Source of the DNA: Bacteroidales bacterium
GTDB taxonomy: Bacteria; Bacteroidota; Bacteroidia; Bacteroidales; UBA932
NCBI GenBank assembly: GCA_020026355.1
Contig: JAHHQP010000011.1
Span: 1-59,946, forward strand
DNA: 59,946 nt
Direction: 5' to 3'
The position numbers and the translations under genes are program-made. How positions within the stretch are numbered: the stretch's first letter is position 1; each line of letters opens with the position of its first letter. Shown in pieces: positions 40,685-50,226 of this stretch. The notes under the pieces were generated by a model, which saw only the letters and a program-made list of their open reading frames with translations, ran no database searches and was not told the origin of the DNA.

Positions 40685-41935
40685 ATGCAACAGTATATTG
40701 ATACTTATGATTTCGCTGGCAAGAAAGCTATTGTCAGAGTAGATTTCAACGTTCCTTTGAACGAGAAGATGGAAATTACCGACGATACCCGCATCAGGGC
40801 AGCCATTCCTACCTTGAAGAAGGTTCTTGAGAAAGGCGGTTCGCTGATCATCATGTCTCACCTCGGCCGTCCGAAGGGCGTGACTGAGAAATTCTCTCTC
40901 CGTCATATCCTCGGTCGCGTGAGCGAACTTCTCGGAACGACAGTGAAATTTGCAGAAGACTGCATGAATGCTGACGAACAGGTCGCCGCTTTGAAGCCAG
41001 GCGAGGCTCTTGTTCTCGAAAACCTTCGTTTCTACGCAGAGGAGACTGGAAAGCCAAGACTTGCTGAAGACGCTACTGACGAGGAGAAGAAAGCAGCAAA
41101 AGCTGAGCTGAAAGAAAGCCAGAAGAAATTCGTGGCCAAACTCGCTTCTTACGCTGACTGCTACATCAACGATGCTTTCGGTACTGCACACCGTGCACAC
41201 GCTTCCACAGCGCTTATCGCCAAATATTTCCCGAATGACAAGATGTTCGGTTACGTGATGGAAGGAGAGATCAAGGCTATCGATCATGTCCTCCATACTC
41301 CGGAGCATCCTGTGACTGCAATCGTCGGCGGTGCTAAGGTATCTTCCAAGATCGGTATCATCGAGCACCTGTTCGATACGGTAGATAACATGATCATCGG
41401 TGGCGGTATGGTCTATACTTTCGTGAAAGCACAGGGCGGCAAGATCGGAAATTCTCTCTGCGAGGATGATCAGATGGATCTCGCTCTCGAAATTCTCAAG
41501 AAAGCTGAGGAGAAAGGCGTGAAGATGTACTTGTCCAAAGAAGTTGTCATCGCTGATGATTTCTCCAATGACGCCAACACCAAGATCTGCCTCAATTCTG
41601 AGATTCCGGATAACTGGGAAGGTATGGATGCCGCTCCTAGCACAGTGACTGCATGGGAAGAGGTACTGATGGCTTCCAAGACCATTCTCTGGAACGGTCC
41701 TGTCGGCGTGTTCGAGATCCCTGCGTTCGCAAAGGGTACGAACCGTATCGCAGAGATCCTCGCCAAAGCAACTGAGAACGGCGCTTTCACTCTCGTAGGA
41801 GGTGGTGACTCCGTTGCAGCTGTCACTCAGATGGGCTTCGCGAAGAAGGTCAGCTATGTATCTACCGGTGGCGGTGCCATGCTCGAGTATCTTGAAGGCA
41901 AGGAACTTCCAGGTATCGCAGCTATCAGAGAGTAG
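40685..41935 (+). CDS. pgk: phosphoglycerate kinase
   Basis: A 416-residue glycolytic kinase transferring phosphate between 1,3-bisphosphoglycerate and ADP. Family blocks in order: VRVDFNVPLNE (near 20), SHLGRPKG, LENLRFYAEE, INDAFGTAHRAHAST, VGGAKVSSKIGIIEHL, WNGPVGVFEI and GGGDSVAAVTQMG. Length is normal. Codon use is that of highly expressed genes. Monocistronic, closed by a good terminator that abuts the lgt promoter. Confidence 0.98.
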   Translation: MQQYIDTYDFAGKKAIVRVDFNVPLNEKMEITDDTRIRAAIPTLKKVLEKGGSLIIMSHLGRPKGVTEKFSLRHILGRVSELLGTTVKFAEDCMNADEQVAALKPGEALVLENLRFYAEETGKPRLAEDATDEEKKAAKAELKESQKKFVAKLASYADCYINDAFGTAHRAHASTALIAKYFPNDKMFGYVMEGEIKAIDHVLHTPEHPVTAIVGGAKVSSKIGIIEHLFDTVDNMIIGGGMVYTFVKAQGGKIGNSLCEDDQMDLALEILKKAEEKGVKMYLSKEVVIADDFSNDANTKICLNSEIPDNWEGMDAAPSTVTAWEEVLMASKTILWNGPVGVFEIPAFAKGTNRIAEILAKATENGAFTLVGGGDSVAAVTQMGFAKKVSYVSTGGGAMLEYLEGKELPGIAAIRE

Positions 41936-41960
41936 GCATTCTTTCTGAACTGATGAACAG

Positions 41961-41997
41961 ATGAGTGGGCAAATTCATTCGCTCACTCATTTTTTTT
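41961..41997 (+). terminator. pgk terminator
   Basis: ATGAGTGGGC and GCTCACTCAT (41961-41970, 41981-41990) form a stem with one G-T/bulged position and a 10-base loop, followed by eight Ts. Confidence 0.85.
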
Positions 41998-41998
41998 G

Positions 41999-42006
41999 TA
42001 CCTTTG
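41999..42006 (+). promoter_or_regulatory. lgt promoter (-7 element)
   Basis: TACCTTTG 19 bases before the lgt ATG and directly after the pgk terminator T-run, so the -33 region lies within the terminator. Confidence 0.6.
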
Positions 42007-42024
42007 TCTTTCAGTTTATAATGA

Positions 42025-42939
42025 ATGGATATGTCAGATTTATTGTTTGTTACCTGGAATGTGGACAGAGCTATGTTCCATATCGGGAATTTTGAGCTCA
42101 GGTGGTATTCTGTGCTTTTCGTGGCGGGATTCGTGCTCGGCTGGTACATTTTCAAATGGTTTTTCAAGAAGGAAGGAATCAAGCAGGAACTGCTGGATTC
42201 CTTGCTCTATACTTTGCTGATCGGTACGATCGTCGGAGCTCGTCTCGGGCATTGCCTGTTCTATCAGCCGGATTATTATCTAGGATCATGGAAAGGCTTC
42301 TGGGAAATCTTCATGCCTTGGAAGGGAGGTCTGGCCAGTCACGGCGGAACCATTGCTCTGATTATCGCGATGTGGTGGTATGCCCGACATTACGGCCGGA
42401 AGAACGATTTCGACTTCATGTGGATCATGGATCATCTGGCCATCGCTACGGCCTTCGCGGCCTTCTTCATCCGTCTGGGCAACCTTTTCAATTCGGAAAT
42501 TTTCGGACATGTGACCGACTTGCCGTGGGGTTTCTGCTTCCCGCTTTCCGTAGAAGGTCTGCAGGAAATGAGTCAGTATGGCCATTGTCTGCCGCATCAT
42601 CCGACCCAGCTCTATGAAGGCTTGACTTATCTTTTTCTGGGAATTTCTCTGATCTTGCTCTATCGTTTCTGCCGTCAGAAAATGTATAGGGGGACGACGG
42701 TCGGCATTTTCTTCATCGTCGTGTTCGGCTCCCGCTTCCTGATCGAGTTCGTAAAGAACGATCAGGTGGAATTCGAGCAGAACATGGTTCTGAACATGGG
42801 TCAATGGCTCAGTCTCCCGTTTGTTCTCCTCGGCATCGGTTTCCTGATCTGGGCATTCTGGAAGAAACAGCCGTTCATGGCGGTGCATCCGGAGAAGAAG
42901 GCTGCAGAACCGACACATTATGCTAAGAGTCTGAGGTAG
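42025..42939 (+). CDS. lgt: prolipoprotein diacylglyceryl transferase
   Basis: A 304-residue inner-membrane enzyme that attaches diacylglycerol to the lipobox cysteine of prelipoproteins. Seven helices are expected. Conserved motifs: GLASHGGTIALIIAMWWYAR (about 108-127) with the essential histidine, RLGNLFNSEIFGHVTDLPWG (the Lgt signature, about 153-172), HHPTQLYEGL and RFLIEFVKNDQVEFE. The start could be 42025 or 42031. Monocistronic. It serves the several lipoproteins of this window such as the RND adaptor. Confidence 0.96.
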   Translation: MDMSDLLFVTWNVDRAMFHIGNFELRWYSVLFVAGFVLGWYIFKWFFKKEGIKQELLDSLLYTLLIGTIVGARLGHCLFYQPDYYLGSWKGFWEIFMPWKGGLASHGGTIALIIAMWWYARHYGRKNDFDFMWIMDHLAIATAFAAFFIRLGNLFNSEIFGHVTDLPWGFCFPLSVEGLQEMSQYGHCLPHHPTQLYEGLTYLFLGISLILLYRFCRQKMYRGTTVGIFFIVVFGSRFLIEFVKNDQVEFEQNMVLNMGQWLSLPFVLLGIGFLIWAFWKKQPFMAVHPEKKAAEPTHYAKSLR

Positions 42940-43130
42940 CAGTTTTTAAGAAAATGAAGGGCGGCTTCTTGCTGGAGAGTGGGAAGCTGTCCTTGTATTT
43001 TAGGAAGAATATAATATATAGGTAAAACAGAACAATATATTTATATTTCCGGCGAAGAATTGACCATTTGTGGAACAGTTATTGTTTTTACCGAACCGGA
43101 ATTTTTAAGTTAGTGTATTAAAGTCAAACG

Positions 43131-44639
43131 ATGAGAAAGATTACAATCGAAGCGCTTATGTCTTTGTGTCTCTTGTCATTGGCGTTGGAAGCTCCAGCGC
43201 AGTTCAGAGACAAGAAAAAAGTGCAGGAAGCGCCAAAAACAGAGGCTGAATTGATTCTGGAGAAAGCAGATTCCTCCGAAACGCCGGTCATCATCAATCT
43301 TGATCAGGCGATTCAGATTGCTTTGAGCGAGAATGTCGCGGTCAAGATCGCTGACAAAGAGGTGACACGTACCGGTTATGCCAAACAGGGAAGTTATTCT
43401 GCGCTTTATCCAAAGATCGACATTTCAGGAAATTATCAGAGGACCATCAAGAAGCAGGTCATGTACATGGATATCGATATGTCCAAGGTCATGGGTCCTG
43501 GCGGTGGAACGGCGCCGGAGCAAGGTGGAAAACCGGAAGGCAGTGAAACTCCTCAGCCGGAAAAGCCGTCTTCATCTATGCGGGATGGACTTGAAGTAGG
43601 ACGTTGGAACACTTGGAGCGGGGGTGTGACCGCAGCGATGCCGATCATCAATGCCCAGCTCTGGAAAAGTCTCAAGATTTCAGCGCTGGATGTAGAGCTT
43701 GCTGTCGAGAAGGCCCGTTCATCCCGTCTTGAGACGGTCGCTCAGGTGAAATCCTCTTATTATTCCATTCTTTTTGCGAAGGAGGCCTTTACCGTTTATA
43801 AGGAAGTCTATGAGAACGCAGTCCGGAATTTCGAGGAGACTGAAAAGAAATACAAGGCAGAGAAAGTGTCGGAGCTGGAGTACATCCGCGCCAAGACCAC
43901 TGTCGCTTCGGCCATCCCTAACGTCTATGAGGCTGAAAGCAACGTCATCCTTTCTCTGTGGCAGCTGAAGGCAGTCTTAGGTGTCGATCTGGACATGAAT
44001 CTGGACGTGTCAGGTTCTCTGGCAGACTTCTCAGACCAGATGTTCTATGATATCCACCAGCATGATTCCCTGTCGCTTTCTTCCAATACTACGATGAAGC
44101 AGCTGGCTATCCAGACCGAACAGCTGGCTCATGCCATCAAGGTTCAGCAGTATGCCTGCATCCCGACTTTGTCAGCGGTGTTCAACTTCAGCATGAACGC
44201 CATGACCAATGATTTCAAATTCTCCAATTATCGCTGGACTCCGTATTCTTACGTCGGACTGAGTCTGAACATTCCGATCTTCGCCGGACTGAAAAGGCAC
44301 AATGATACCCGTCAGGCCAAGAACCGCTATGAGCAGGTGCAGCTCCAGAGCCTGGATGTGGAAAGAAACTTGAAGATCGCCATCCGGAAGCACCTCAATA
44401 CGATGGAGACCAGCATGAAGAACTATGTGGCTGGCCAGAATACCGTCGCTGCAGCCGAGAAAGGCTATGCCATCGCCGAGCGTTCCTACCAGTTGGGTGG
44501 AAGCACGCTCATCGAGCTCAACGATGCTCAGCTGGCACTGACTCAGGCCAGGCTTTCCGAGATACAGGCCATCTACAATTTCATGGTCGCCAAGACCGAA
44601 CTTGAACAGACGCTGGGTCAAGACTTTGTCAATGAATAG
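43131..44639 (+). CDS. TolC family outer membrane efflux protein
   Basis: A 502-residue protein with a signal peptide (about 1-24, ending EAPAQ) and two OEP repeats of helical coiled coil with beta strands, about residues 55-270 and 310-500. A Pro/Gly/Glu-rich insert near residues 122-150 (GPGGGTAPEQGGKPEGSETP) is unlike the family core and probably a surface loop. It forms the outer membrane channel of a tripartite pump with the two genes that follow (34 and 19 bases apart). The 191-base gap before it is AT-rich; no firm promoter or regulator site is seen, and no TetR-type gene is adjacent. Confidence 0.93.
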   Translation: MRKITIEALMSLCLLSLALEAPAQFRDKKKVQEAPKTEAELILEKADSSETPVIINLDQAIQIALSENVAVKIADKEVTRTGYAKQGSYSALYPKIDISGNYQRTIKKQVMYMDIDMSKVMGPGGGTAPEQGGKPEGSETPQPEKPSSSMRDGLEVGRWNTWSGGVTAAMPIINAQLWKSLKISALDVELAVEKARSSRLETVAQVKSSYYSILFAKEAFTVYKEVYENAVRNFEETEKKYKAEKVSELEYIRAKTTVASAIPNVYEAESNVILSLWQLKAVLGVDLDMNLDVSGSLADFSDQMFYDIHQHDSLSLSSNTTMKQLAIQTEQLAHAIKVQQYACIPTLSAVFNFSMNAMTNDFKFSNYRWTPYSYVGLSLNIPIFAGLKRHNDTRQAKNRYEQVQLQSLDVERNLKIAIRKHLNTMETSMKNYVAGQNTVAAAEKGYAIAERSYQLGGSTLIELNDAQLALTQARLSEIQAIYNFMVAKTELEQTLGQDFVNE

Positions 44640-44672
44640 AATCAATTAGAAAGATATAGAAAAGATATACAG

Positions 44673-45695
44673 ATGAAAACAGTTTACAGATCAATGATGA
44701 TTGCCGGCATGGTCGTGCTTGCGGCAAGTTGTGGTCAGAACAAGAATACAGCGCCGAAACAGGCTGTTGCAGATGAACTTCCTGCTGTCTCCGTAGTACA
44801 GGTGGAAGCCAGAGATGTCGAGAACGTCGGAAATTACACTTCTACCGTCCTCCCTTATGCGAAGAACAACATCGCTCCTCAGAGCCCGAATCGAATTTCT
44901 TCCATCAAGGTAGAAATCGGTGATTTCGTGAAAGAAGGACAGCTGCTGGCAGAAATGGATAAGGTACAGCTGCTCCAGGCAGAACTTCAGATGAAGAACA
45001 ATGAGAGCGAATTCAACCGTATCAAAGGTTTGTATGAAGCAGGTGCCGTTTCAAAGTCAGATATGGAAGCGATGGAGCTCGGCTATAAGGTCAGCAAAAC
45101 CTCTTATGAGAACTTGCTGGAAAACTCTGTCCTCCGTTCTCCGATCACAGGAGTCATCACGGCCAGAAATTACGATGAAGGAGATATGTTCTCCCTTCAG
45201 GCTCCTATCTTCACGGTCGAGCAGATCACTCCGGTGAAGCTGCTGGTGGCCGTTTCCGAGGCTGACTATACCAGGATAGACAAAGGTGATGCCGTCAAGA
45301 TCAAGGCCGCTGCTTTTCCGGACCGCACTTTCTCCGGTAAGATTACCCGTATCTATCCGACTGTGGACCAGGCAACCCATACGGTCACTGTCGAGGTCTG
45401 CGTGGATAACAAGGACCGTCTTCTCCGTCCGGGCATGTATGCAAAGGTTGAAGTGACTTTCGGCATGAACCACAGTGTAGTGGTTCCGGATATCGCTGTC
45501 ATCAAGCAGGCCGGTTCCGGTGAGCGTTTCGTCTATATCCTGAACAACGATGACACGGTTTCCTACCAGAAGGTGGAGCTCGGCCGCCGTATCGGTTACG
45601 AGTATGAGATCCTTTCCGGTGTGCCGGCCGGTGCCAAGGTCGTTACCGAGGGACAGATCCGTCTGAAAGATGGTGTGAAAGTCGTAGTGAAATAA
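44673..45695 (+). CDS. RND efflux periplasmic adaptor, lipoprotein
   Basis: A 340-residue membrane fusion protein. The signal peptide ends VLAASC with the lipid-bearing Cys20. Then come a biotinyl-lipoyl-like domain (about 60-100 and 165-195), a helical hairpin (about 100-160, LLQAELQMKNNESEFNRIKG), and beta-barrel and membrane-proximal domains with KVEVTFGMNHSVVVPDIAVI (about 255-274). It links the RND pump downstream with the TolC-like channel upstream. The genes are tightly spaced and surely one operon. Confidence 0.95.
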   Translation: MKTVYRSMMIAGMVVLAASCGQNKNTAPKQAVADELPAVSVVQVEARDVENVGNYTSTVLPYAKNNIAPQSPNRISSIKVEIGDFVKEGQLLAEMDKVQLLQAELQMKNNESEFNRIKGLYEAGAVSKSDMEAMELGYKVSKTSYENLLENSVLRSPITGVITARNYDEGDMFSLQAPIFTVEQITPVKLLVAVSEADYTRIDKGDAVKIKAAAFPDRTFSGKITRIYPTVDQATHTVTVEVCVDNKDRLLRPGMYAKVEVTFGMNHSVVVPDIAVIKQAGSGERFVYILNNDDTVSYQKVELGRRIGYEYEILSGVPAGAKVVTEGQIRLKDGVKVVVK

Positions 45696-45714
45696 ATAAC
45701 AAGGAATCCATAAT

Positions 45715-48700
45715 ATGAGCATATATAGAAAAGCAGTGAACAAACCGGTGACGACGACCTTGGTCTTCATCGCCTTGGCCTTCTTCGGTCTGTTCTCACT
45801 GGCCAACATATCCATCGACCGTTTCCCGAAATTCGACGCGAACTTCATCATGGTGATGTCGTCCTATCCGGGAGCTAGTGCCGAGGATATCGAAACGAAC
45901 CTTTCAAAGCCGCTTGAGAATGCCTTGAACGGTGTCAGCGACCTGAAGAACCTGACTTCAAAATCCAAGGAGAACATTGCCATGGTGGCACTGGAATTCA
46001 AGGAGGGAGTCGATATCGACGTTGCGACCAATGATGTACGTGATAAACTTGACCTGGTCAGCTCCACGCTTCCGGATGGTGCGGCACTCCCGCTCATCTT
46101 CAAGTTCAGTGCTGATGACATGCCGATCATGATCCTTTCCGCAACGGCAGAACAAAGTATGCCGGCTCTGGAAAAGATTCTCGACGATAAGGTATCCACT
46201 CCATTGTCCCGTGTATCAGGTGTAGGTACGGTTTCCGTTTCCGGAGCCCCGGAACGTGAGATCCAGGTCTATGTGGATCCTAACCAGCTCCATGCTTACG
46301 GTCTTTCCGTCAATACGATCTCCAGCATTCTCGCGGGAGAGAACAGGAACATTCCGAGCGGTACCATTGACCTGGGTTCAGATACTTATGCCCTCCGTGT
46401 GGAGAAAGAATTCAAGAGCGCGGACGAGATGCTGGATGTCGTTGTCGGCAACTCGAACGGAAAGGTCATCTATCTCCGTGATGTCGCCAAAGTCGTTGAT
46501 GGTACCGAGGAACGTTACCAGGAGGCTTATGTCAATGGAAAACAGGGCGCTCAGATCGTGATCCAGAAACAGTCCGACGCGAATTCCGTCAATGTGATCG
46601 ATGGTGTGAAGAAGGAACTGGAGACCATCAAGAAGAACCTTCCTTCCGATGTCAAGATCACGACGGTCGTCGATGCCTCCGATACCATCAAGAACAGTAT
46701 CAACTCCTTGGTGGAGACGATTCTGATCACTTTCCTGCTGGTACTGCTGGTCGTTTACCTCTTCCTCGGAAGATGGAGAGCTACCTTCATCATCATCACC
46801 TCCATCCCTGTTTCCCTGCTGGCGTCCCTGATGTATCTCTGGGCCACGGGCAATACCTTGAACATCATTTCAATGTCTGCCCTGTCCATCGCGATCGGTA
46901 TGGTCGTGGATGATGCCATCGTGGTATTGGAAAACATCTCCAGCCATCTGGAGAGAGGTGCGAAACCGAAGGAGGCCGCTGTCCATGCTACTCAGGAGGT
47001 CGGTATCTCCGTCGTCGCATCAACCTTGACCATGCTCGCCGTGTTCATGCCGTTGACGATGATCAAGGGTATGGCAGGTATTCTTTTCAAGCAGTTGGGC
47101 TGGATCACCAGCATCATCATGATCGTCTCTACGATCGGTGCCTTGACCTTGATCCCTATGCTCTCTGCCAACTTCCTGAATTTCAAGCAGAAGACCGGCA
47201 AGTTCCAGAAACTGGTCTTCGGTAACTTCAATAAGTTCATCGGCTTGATCTCGCGCGGTTATGCGCATGTGATCAAGTGGTGTACCGGTCATAGGGTCAT
47301 CGTCGTGAGCCTTTCCGTCGTGATCTTCTTCGTGACCATGTTCTTCCTTTCTCCGAAGGTGAAGACTGAGTTCTTCCCGAAATCCGATGAAGGACGTATC
47401 ACGGTCAACATCGAACTTCCTGTCGGAACTTCACAGGACATTACCCGTAATCTGGCCTTTGAACTGTATGAACGTTTCGCGGCTTCCGTTCCGGAGATCA
47501 AGATCTGCTCGTTCTCTCTCGGTCAGGCCGATTCCGATAACGCCTTCGCCTCCATGCAGAACAATGGTACGCATGTGATGTCTTTCAACATCAACATCGG
47601 CAGTATGGAAAACCGTGAGCGCAGCTGCTCCGAGATTGCTCAGGAGTGCCGTGACATCCTTGCGGACTATCCTCAGATCAAGAAGGGTAAGGTGACGGAA
47701 GGTGGTGGAGGACAAGGTGGTGCCTCTACGGTCGATGTCGAGATCTACGGTTACGATTTCCAGACAACGGATAAATATGCGAAGATCATCCAGAAAGAGA
47801 TGATCGAGGCTGGTGGCTGCTCACAGGTCCTCCTGAGCCGTGATGAGTATACTCCTGAATTCCAGGTGGATTTCGATCGTACGAAACTGGCGCTCAACGG
47901 ACTGAACAGTACGACTGCCGCACGTGAGCTGAGTGCCTGCATGAACGGTTCTACCCAGTCCTTCTACCGTGAGGACGGAGATGAGTACGACATCCGTGTC
48001 CGTTATGCTCCTGAGTTCAGAACCAGTCTGGAGGACATCGAGAACATCGTGATCTACAATCAGCGTGGTCAGGGTATCCGCATCAAGGACCTGGGTACGG
48101 TCGTGGAGAGTGAGGTGCCGCCGACTATCGAGCGTAAGAACCGTCAGCGTCTGATCACCGTATCCGGCGTGGTAGCAGACGGATATGCGCTGTCAGATGT
48201 CGTGGCAACTACCCAGCAGATCCTGGATCGGACGGACTTCCCTTCAGAACTCTGGACAAGAATCGGCGGTTCTTTCGAGGATCAGCAGGAAACCTTCGGA
48301 CAGCTGCTCATGCTGCTGGTGATGATCATCATCCTGGTCTACATCGTGATGGCTTCTCAGTTCGAATCCTTCATGAGTCCGTTCGTGATCATGTTCTCCA
48401 TTCCGTTCGCTCTGGTCGGTGTCGTTCTCGGATTGACCTTGACCAATACGCCGTTGGGTGTCATGGGTCTGATCGGTGTCCTGATTCTGGTCGGTATCGT
48501 GGTGAAGAACGGTATTGTGCTGATCGACTACACGATCCTGCTTCAGGAAAGGGGATATACGGTTGTGAATGCTGTTACAGAGGCGGCTCAGTCCCGTCTT
48601 CGTCCTATCCTGATGACCACTCTGACGACTGTCCTCGGTATGTTGCCTATGGCACTCGGTACCGGTGAGGGCTCCGAGATGTGGAGAGCGCTCGGTATCA

Positions 48701-48861
48701 CCGTCGCATGGGGTCTTTCCATCTCTACCTTGGTCACCTTGATCATCATCCCGACCATCTATTGTTCATTCTCTTCCTGGCAGCATCGGAACAAGGTCCG
48801 TCGCGAACAGAAGAGAATCAAGGAAGAAGCTGCAGAAAAGGCGGCATTGGAGTTGAAATAA
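45715..48861 (+). CDS. RND family efflux transporter permease (HAE1/AcrB type)
   Basis: A 1048-residue inner-membrane proton-driven exporter. Twelve helices and two large periplasmic loops in duplicated halves are recognisable. Helix 4 holds the proton-relay pair Asp399-Asp400 in GMVVDDAIVVLEN, matching Asp407/408 of AcrB. NISIDRFPKFDANFIMV near residue 30 and GVVVKNGIVLIDY-type sequence in helix 10 are also typical. Substrate cannot be inferred: it may export drugs, bile acids or cell metabolites. It is third in the operon, followed by a small PG0541-type protein. Confidence 0.97.
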   Translation: MSIYRKAVNKPVTTTLVFIALAFFGLFSLANISIDRFPKFDANFIMVMSSYPGASAEDIETNLSKPLENALNGVSDLKNLTSKSKENIAMVALEFKEGVDIDVATNDVRDKLDLVSSTLPDGAALPLIFKFSADDMPIMILSATAEQSMPALEKILDDKVSTPLSRVSGVGTVSVSGAPEREIQVYVDPNQLHAYGLSVNTISSILAGENRNIPSGTIDLGSDTYALRVEKEFKSADEMLDVVVGNSNGKVIYLRDVAKVVDGTEERYQEAYVNGKQGAQIVIQKQSDANSVNVIDGVKKELETIKKNLPSDVKITTVVDASDTIKNSINSLVETILITFLLVLLVVYLFLGRWRATFIIITSIPVSLLASLMYLWATGNTLNIISMSALSIAIGMVVDDAIVVLENISSHLERGAKPKEAAVHATQEVGISVVASTLTMLAVFMPLTMIKGMAGILFKQLGWITSIIMIVSTIGALTLIPMLSANFLNFKQKTGKFQKLVFGNFNKFIGLISRGYAHVIKWCTGHRVIVVSLSVVIFFVTMFFLSPKVKTEFFPKSDEGRITVNIELPVGTSQDITRNLAFELYERFAASVPEIKICSFSLGQADSDNAFASMQNNGTHVMSFNINIGSMENRERSCSEIAQECRDILADYPQIKKGKVTEGGGGQGGASTVDVEIYGYDFQTTDKYAKIIQKEMIEAGGCSQVLLSRDEYTPEFQVDFDRTKLALNGLNSTTAARELSACMNGSTQSFYREDGDEYDIRVRYAPEFRTSLEDIENIVIYNQRGQGIRIKDLGTVVESEVPPTIERKNRQRLITVSGVVADGYALSDVVATTQQILDRTDFPSELWTRIGGSFEDQQETFGQLLMLLVMIIILVYIVMASQFESFMSPFVIMFSIPFALVGVVLGLTLTNTPLGVMGLIGVLILVGIVVKNGIVLIDYTILLQERGYTVVNAVTEAAQSRLRPILMTTLTTVLGMLPMALGTGEGSEMWRALGITVAWGLSISTLVTLIIIPTIYCSFSSWQHRNKVRREQKRIKEEAAEKAALELK

Positions 48862-48875
48862 AAAATTAGACAGAT

Positions 48876-49169
48876 ATGAAAGCAGTTTTTATCGCCTATG
48901 ACCAGGCTTACAACATGGAAGTGGTCGAGGCTTTGGAGAAACTTTCCTGCAAGGGATATACGATGTGGCACGACATTGCCGGAAGAGGTACGGAAACGGG
49001 TCTTCCTCATGAAGGTTCGCACGCCTGGCCGGTAATGAACAATGCCGTCCTGACCTTCGTTCCGGATGACAAGGTCGATGAGATCCTGGCCATGTGCCGT
49101 GAAAAGGATGAAGAAACACCTGATCTGGGCTTGAGGGCTTTCGTCTGGGACATCTTCAAAAGTTACTAG
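48876..49169 (+). CDS. PG0541 family transporter-associated protein
   Basis: A 97-residue soluble protein. It has the size and apparent secondary-structure order (beta-alpha-beta-beta-alpha-beta) of a ferredoxin-like, P-II-related fold, with a flexible HDIAGRGTETGLPHEGSHAW loop (about residues 36-55) in the place of a T-loop. Proteins of this group are encoded behind RND pumps in Bacteroidota and are named after PG0541 of Porphyromonas gingivalis. It follows the permease gene by 14 bases. I infer a regulatory or sensing role on the pump; no function has been proven as far as I know. Confidence 0.8.
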   Translation: MKAVFIAYDQAYNMEVVEALEKLSCKGYTMWHDIAGRGTETGLPHEGSHAWPVMNNAVLTFVPDDKVDEILAMCREKDEETPDLGLRAFVWDIFKSY

Positions 49170-49210
49170 AAAGCATCTTGACTGATATTGTATTCCAGCC
49201 GTAAATTTTT

Positions 49211-49218
49211 TATATTTG
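49211..49218 (+). promoter_or_regulatory. trxA promoter (-7 element)
   Basis: TATATTTG 30 bases before the trxA ATG. Confidence 0.65.
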
Positions 49219-49248
49219 CGACTGGAATAATTTTTTATTTTACAGATT

Positions 49249-49563
49249 ATGGAACTTGAAATTACAGATGCGAACTTCAAGGAAGTTCTGAATACAGACA
49301 AACCGGTAATGGTGGATTTCTGGGCGACCTGGTGTGGTCCTTGCCGTGCGCTTGCTCCGACCGTGGAGGAGCTGGCGGCTGAATACGAGGGAAAAGCTGT
49401 CATCGGAAAGTGCAATGTGGATGACAACGAGGATGTTCCGTTCGAATATGGCATCCGCAGCATCCCGACCTTGCTCTTCTTCAAGAATGGTGAACTGGTG
49501 GATCGTCTTGTCGGTGCGTCTCCGAAAGATGCGATCGCCAAGAAGATCGATGCACTTCTTTGA
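49249..49563 (+). CDS. trxA: thioredoxin
   Basis: A 104-residue cytosolic thioredoxin, no signal peptide. The active site is WCGPC with Cys29 and Cys32, and the cis-proline is in the SIPTLLFF strand. Fold order and length are standard. It probably begins the transcription unit that continues with an outer membrane protein (11 bases on), the polyprenyl synthase and holB, though these are functionally unrelated. Confidence 0.96.
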   Translation: MELEITDANFKEVLNTDKPVMVDFWATWCGPCRALAPTVEELAAEYEGKAVIGKCNVDDNEDVPFEYGIRSIPTLLFFKNGELVDRLVGASPKDAIAKKIDALL

Positions 49564-49574
49564 TTTTCTGATTT

Positions 49575-50222
49575 ATGAAAAGATTCTTGACCATAGTGCT
49601 TGTAGGGCTGACTGCCATGATCACCGGTCATGAGCTGGCTGCCCAGCATAGCTTCGGCGTTGTCGGTGGATTTTCGTTCACGAATTCCAACGACAGCAAT
49701 GCGAACGTCCGTATGATGACCCGATACAACGCAGGTCTCACTTATCAGCTGAAGCTTCCGCTCGGTTTCTCCATTCAGCCGTCGCTGATCTATCATGCGA
49801 AAGCGGCTACCATGAAGAATGTCCAGGGGGTCGAAGGGAATCTGACGACGAACTGCGGTTATGTCGAACTGCCGGTTTCCATACAGTGGGGACCGGATCT
49901 CGTGCTTTTCCGTCCTTTCCTGGATGTCACTCCATTCGTCGGTTACGGTGTCAATGCCAGCATCACTGCGGATAATGGCCCGTCCACGAAGAAATGGGAC
50001 GAGACTGGCCTCAACCGTTGGGAATATGGTATCGGTCTCGGTGTCGGCCTGGAAATCTGGAGATTCCAGATCATCGGTCGTTACAACTGGAACCTCGGGA
50101 ACCTCATGGACCTGAAGGGAGTGCCGGCCAATGAAATCGCTCCGCTGATGAAAGAGGCTTGGCAAGGCAGAAATTACGGAGGGATCACATTGACGGTTTC
50201 TTTCATGTTCACATCGAAGTAA
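49575..50222 (+). CDS. outer membrane beta-barrel protein (PorT-like)
   Basis: A 215-residue exported protein. A signal peptide (about 1-24, ending HELAAQ) precedes a small barrel of about eight predicted strands, with alternating aromatic residues such as FSIQPSLIYHAKAA, YVELPVSIQWG and YGIGLGVGLEIWRFQIIGRY. It belongs to the broad outer-membrane-beta-barrel (porin/PorT) group of Bacteroidota. Function is unknown. It lies 11 bases after trxA and 4 bases before the polyprenyl synthase gene. Confidence 0.85.
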   Translation: MKRFLTIVLVGLTAMITGHELAAQHSFGVVGGFSFTNSNDSNANVRMMTRYNAGLTYQLKLPLGFSIQPSLIYHAKAATMKNVQGVEGNLTTNCGYVELPVSIQWGPDLVLFRPFLDVTPFVGYGVNASITADNGPSTKKWDETGLNRWEYGIGLGVGLEIWRFQIIGRYNWNLGNLMDLKGVPANEIAPLMKEAWQGRNYGGITLTVSFMFTSK

Positions 50223-50226
50223 GGAT

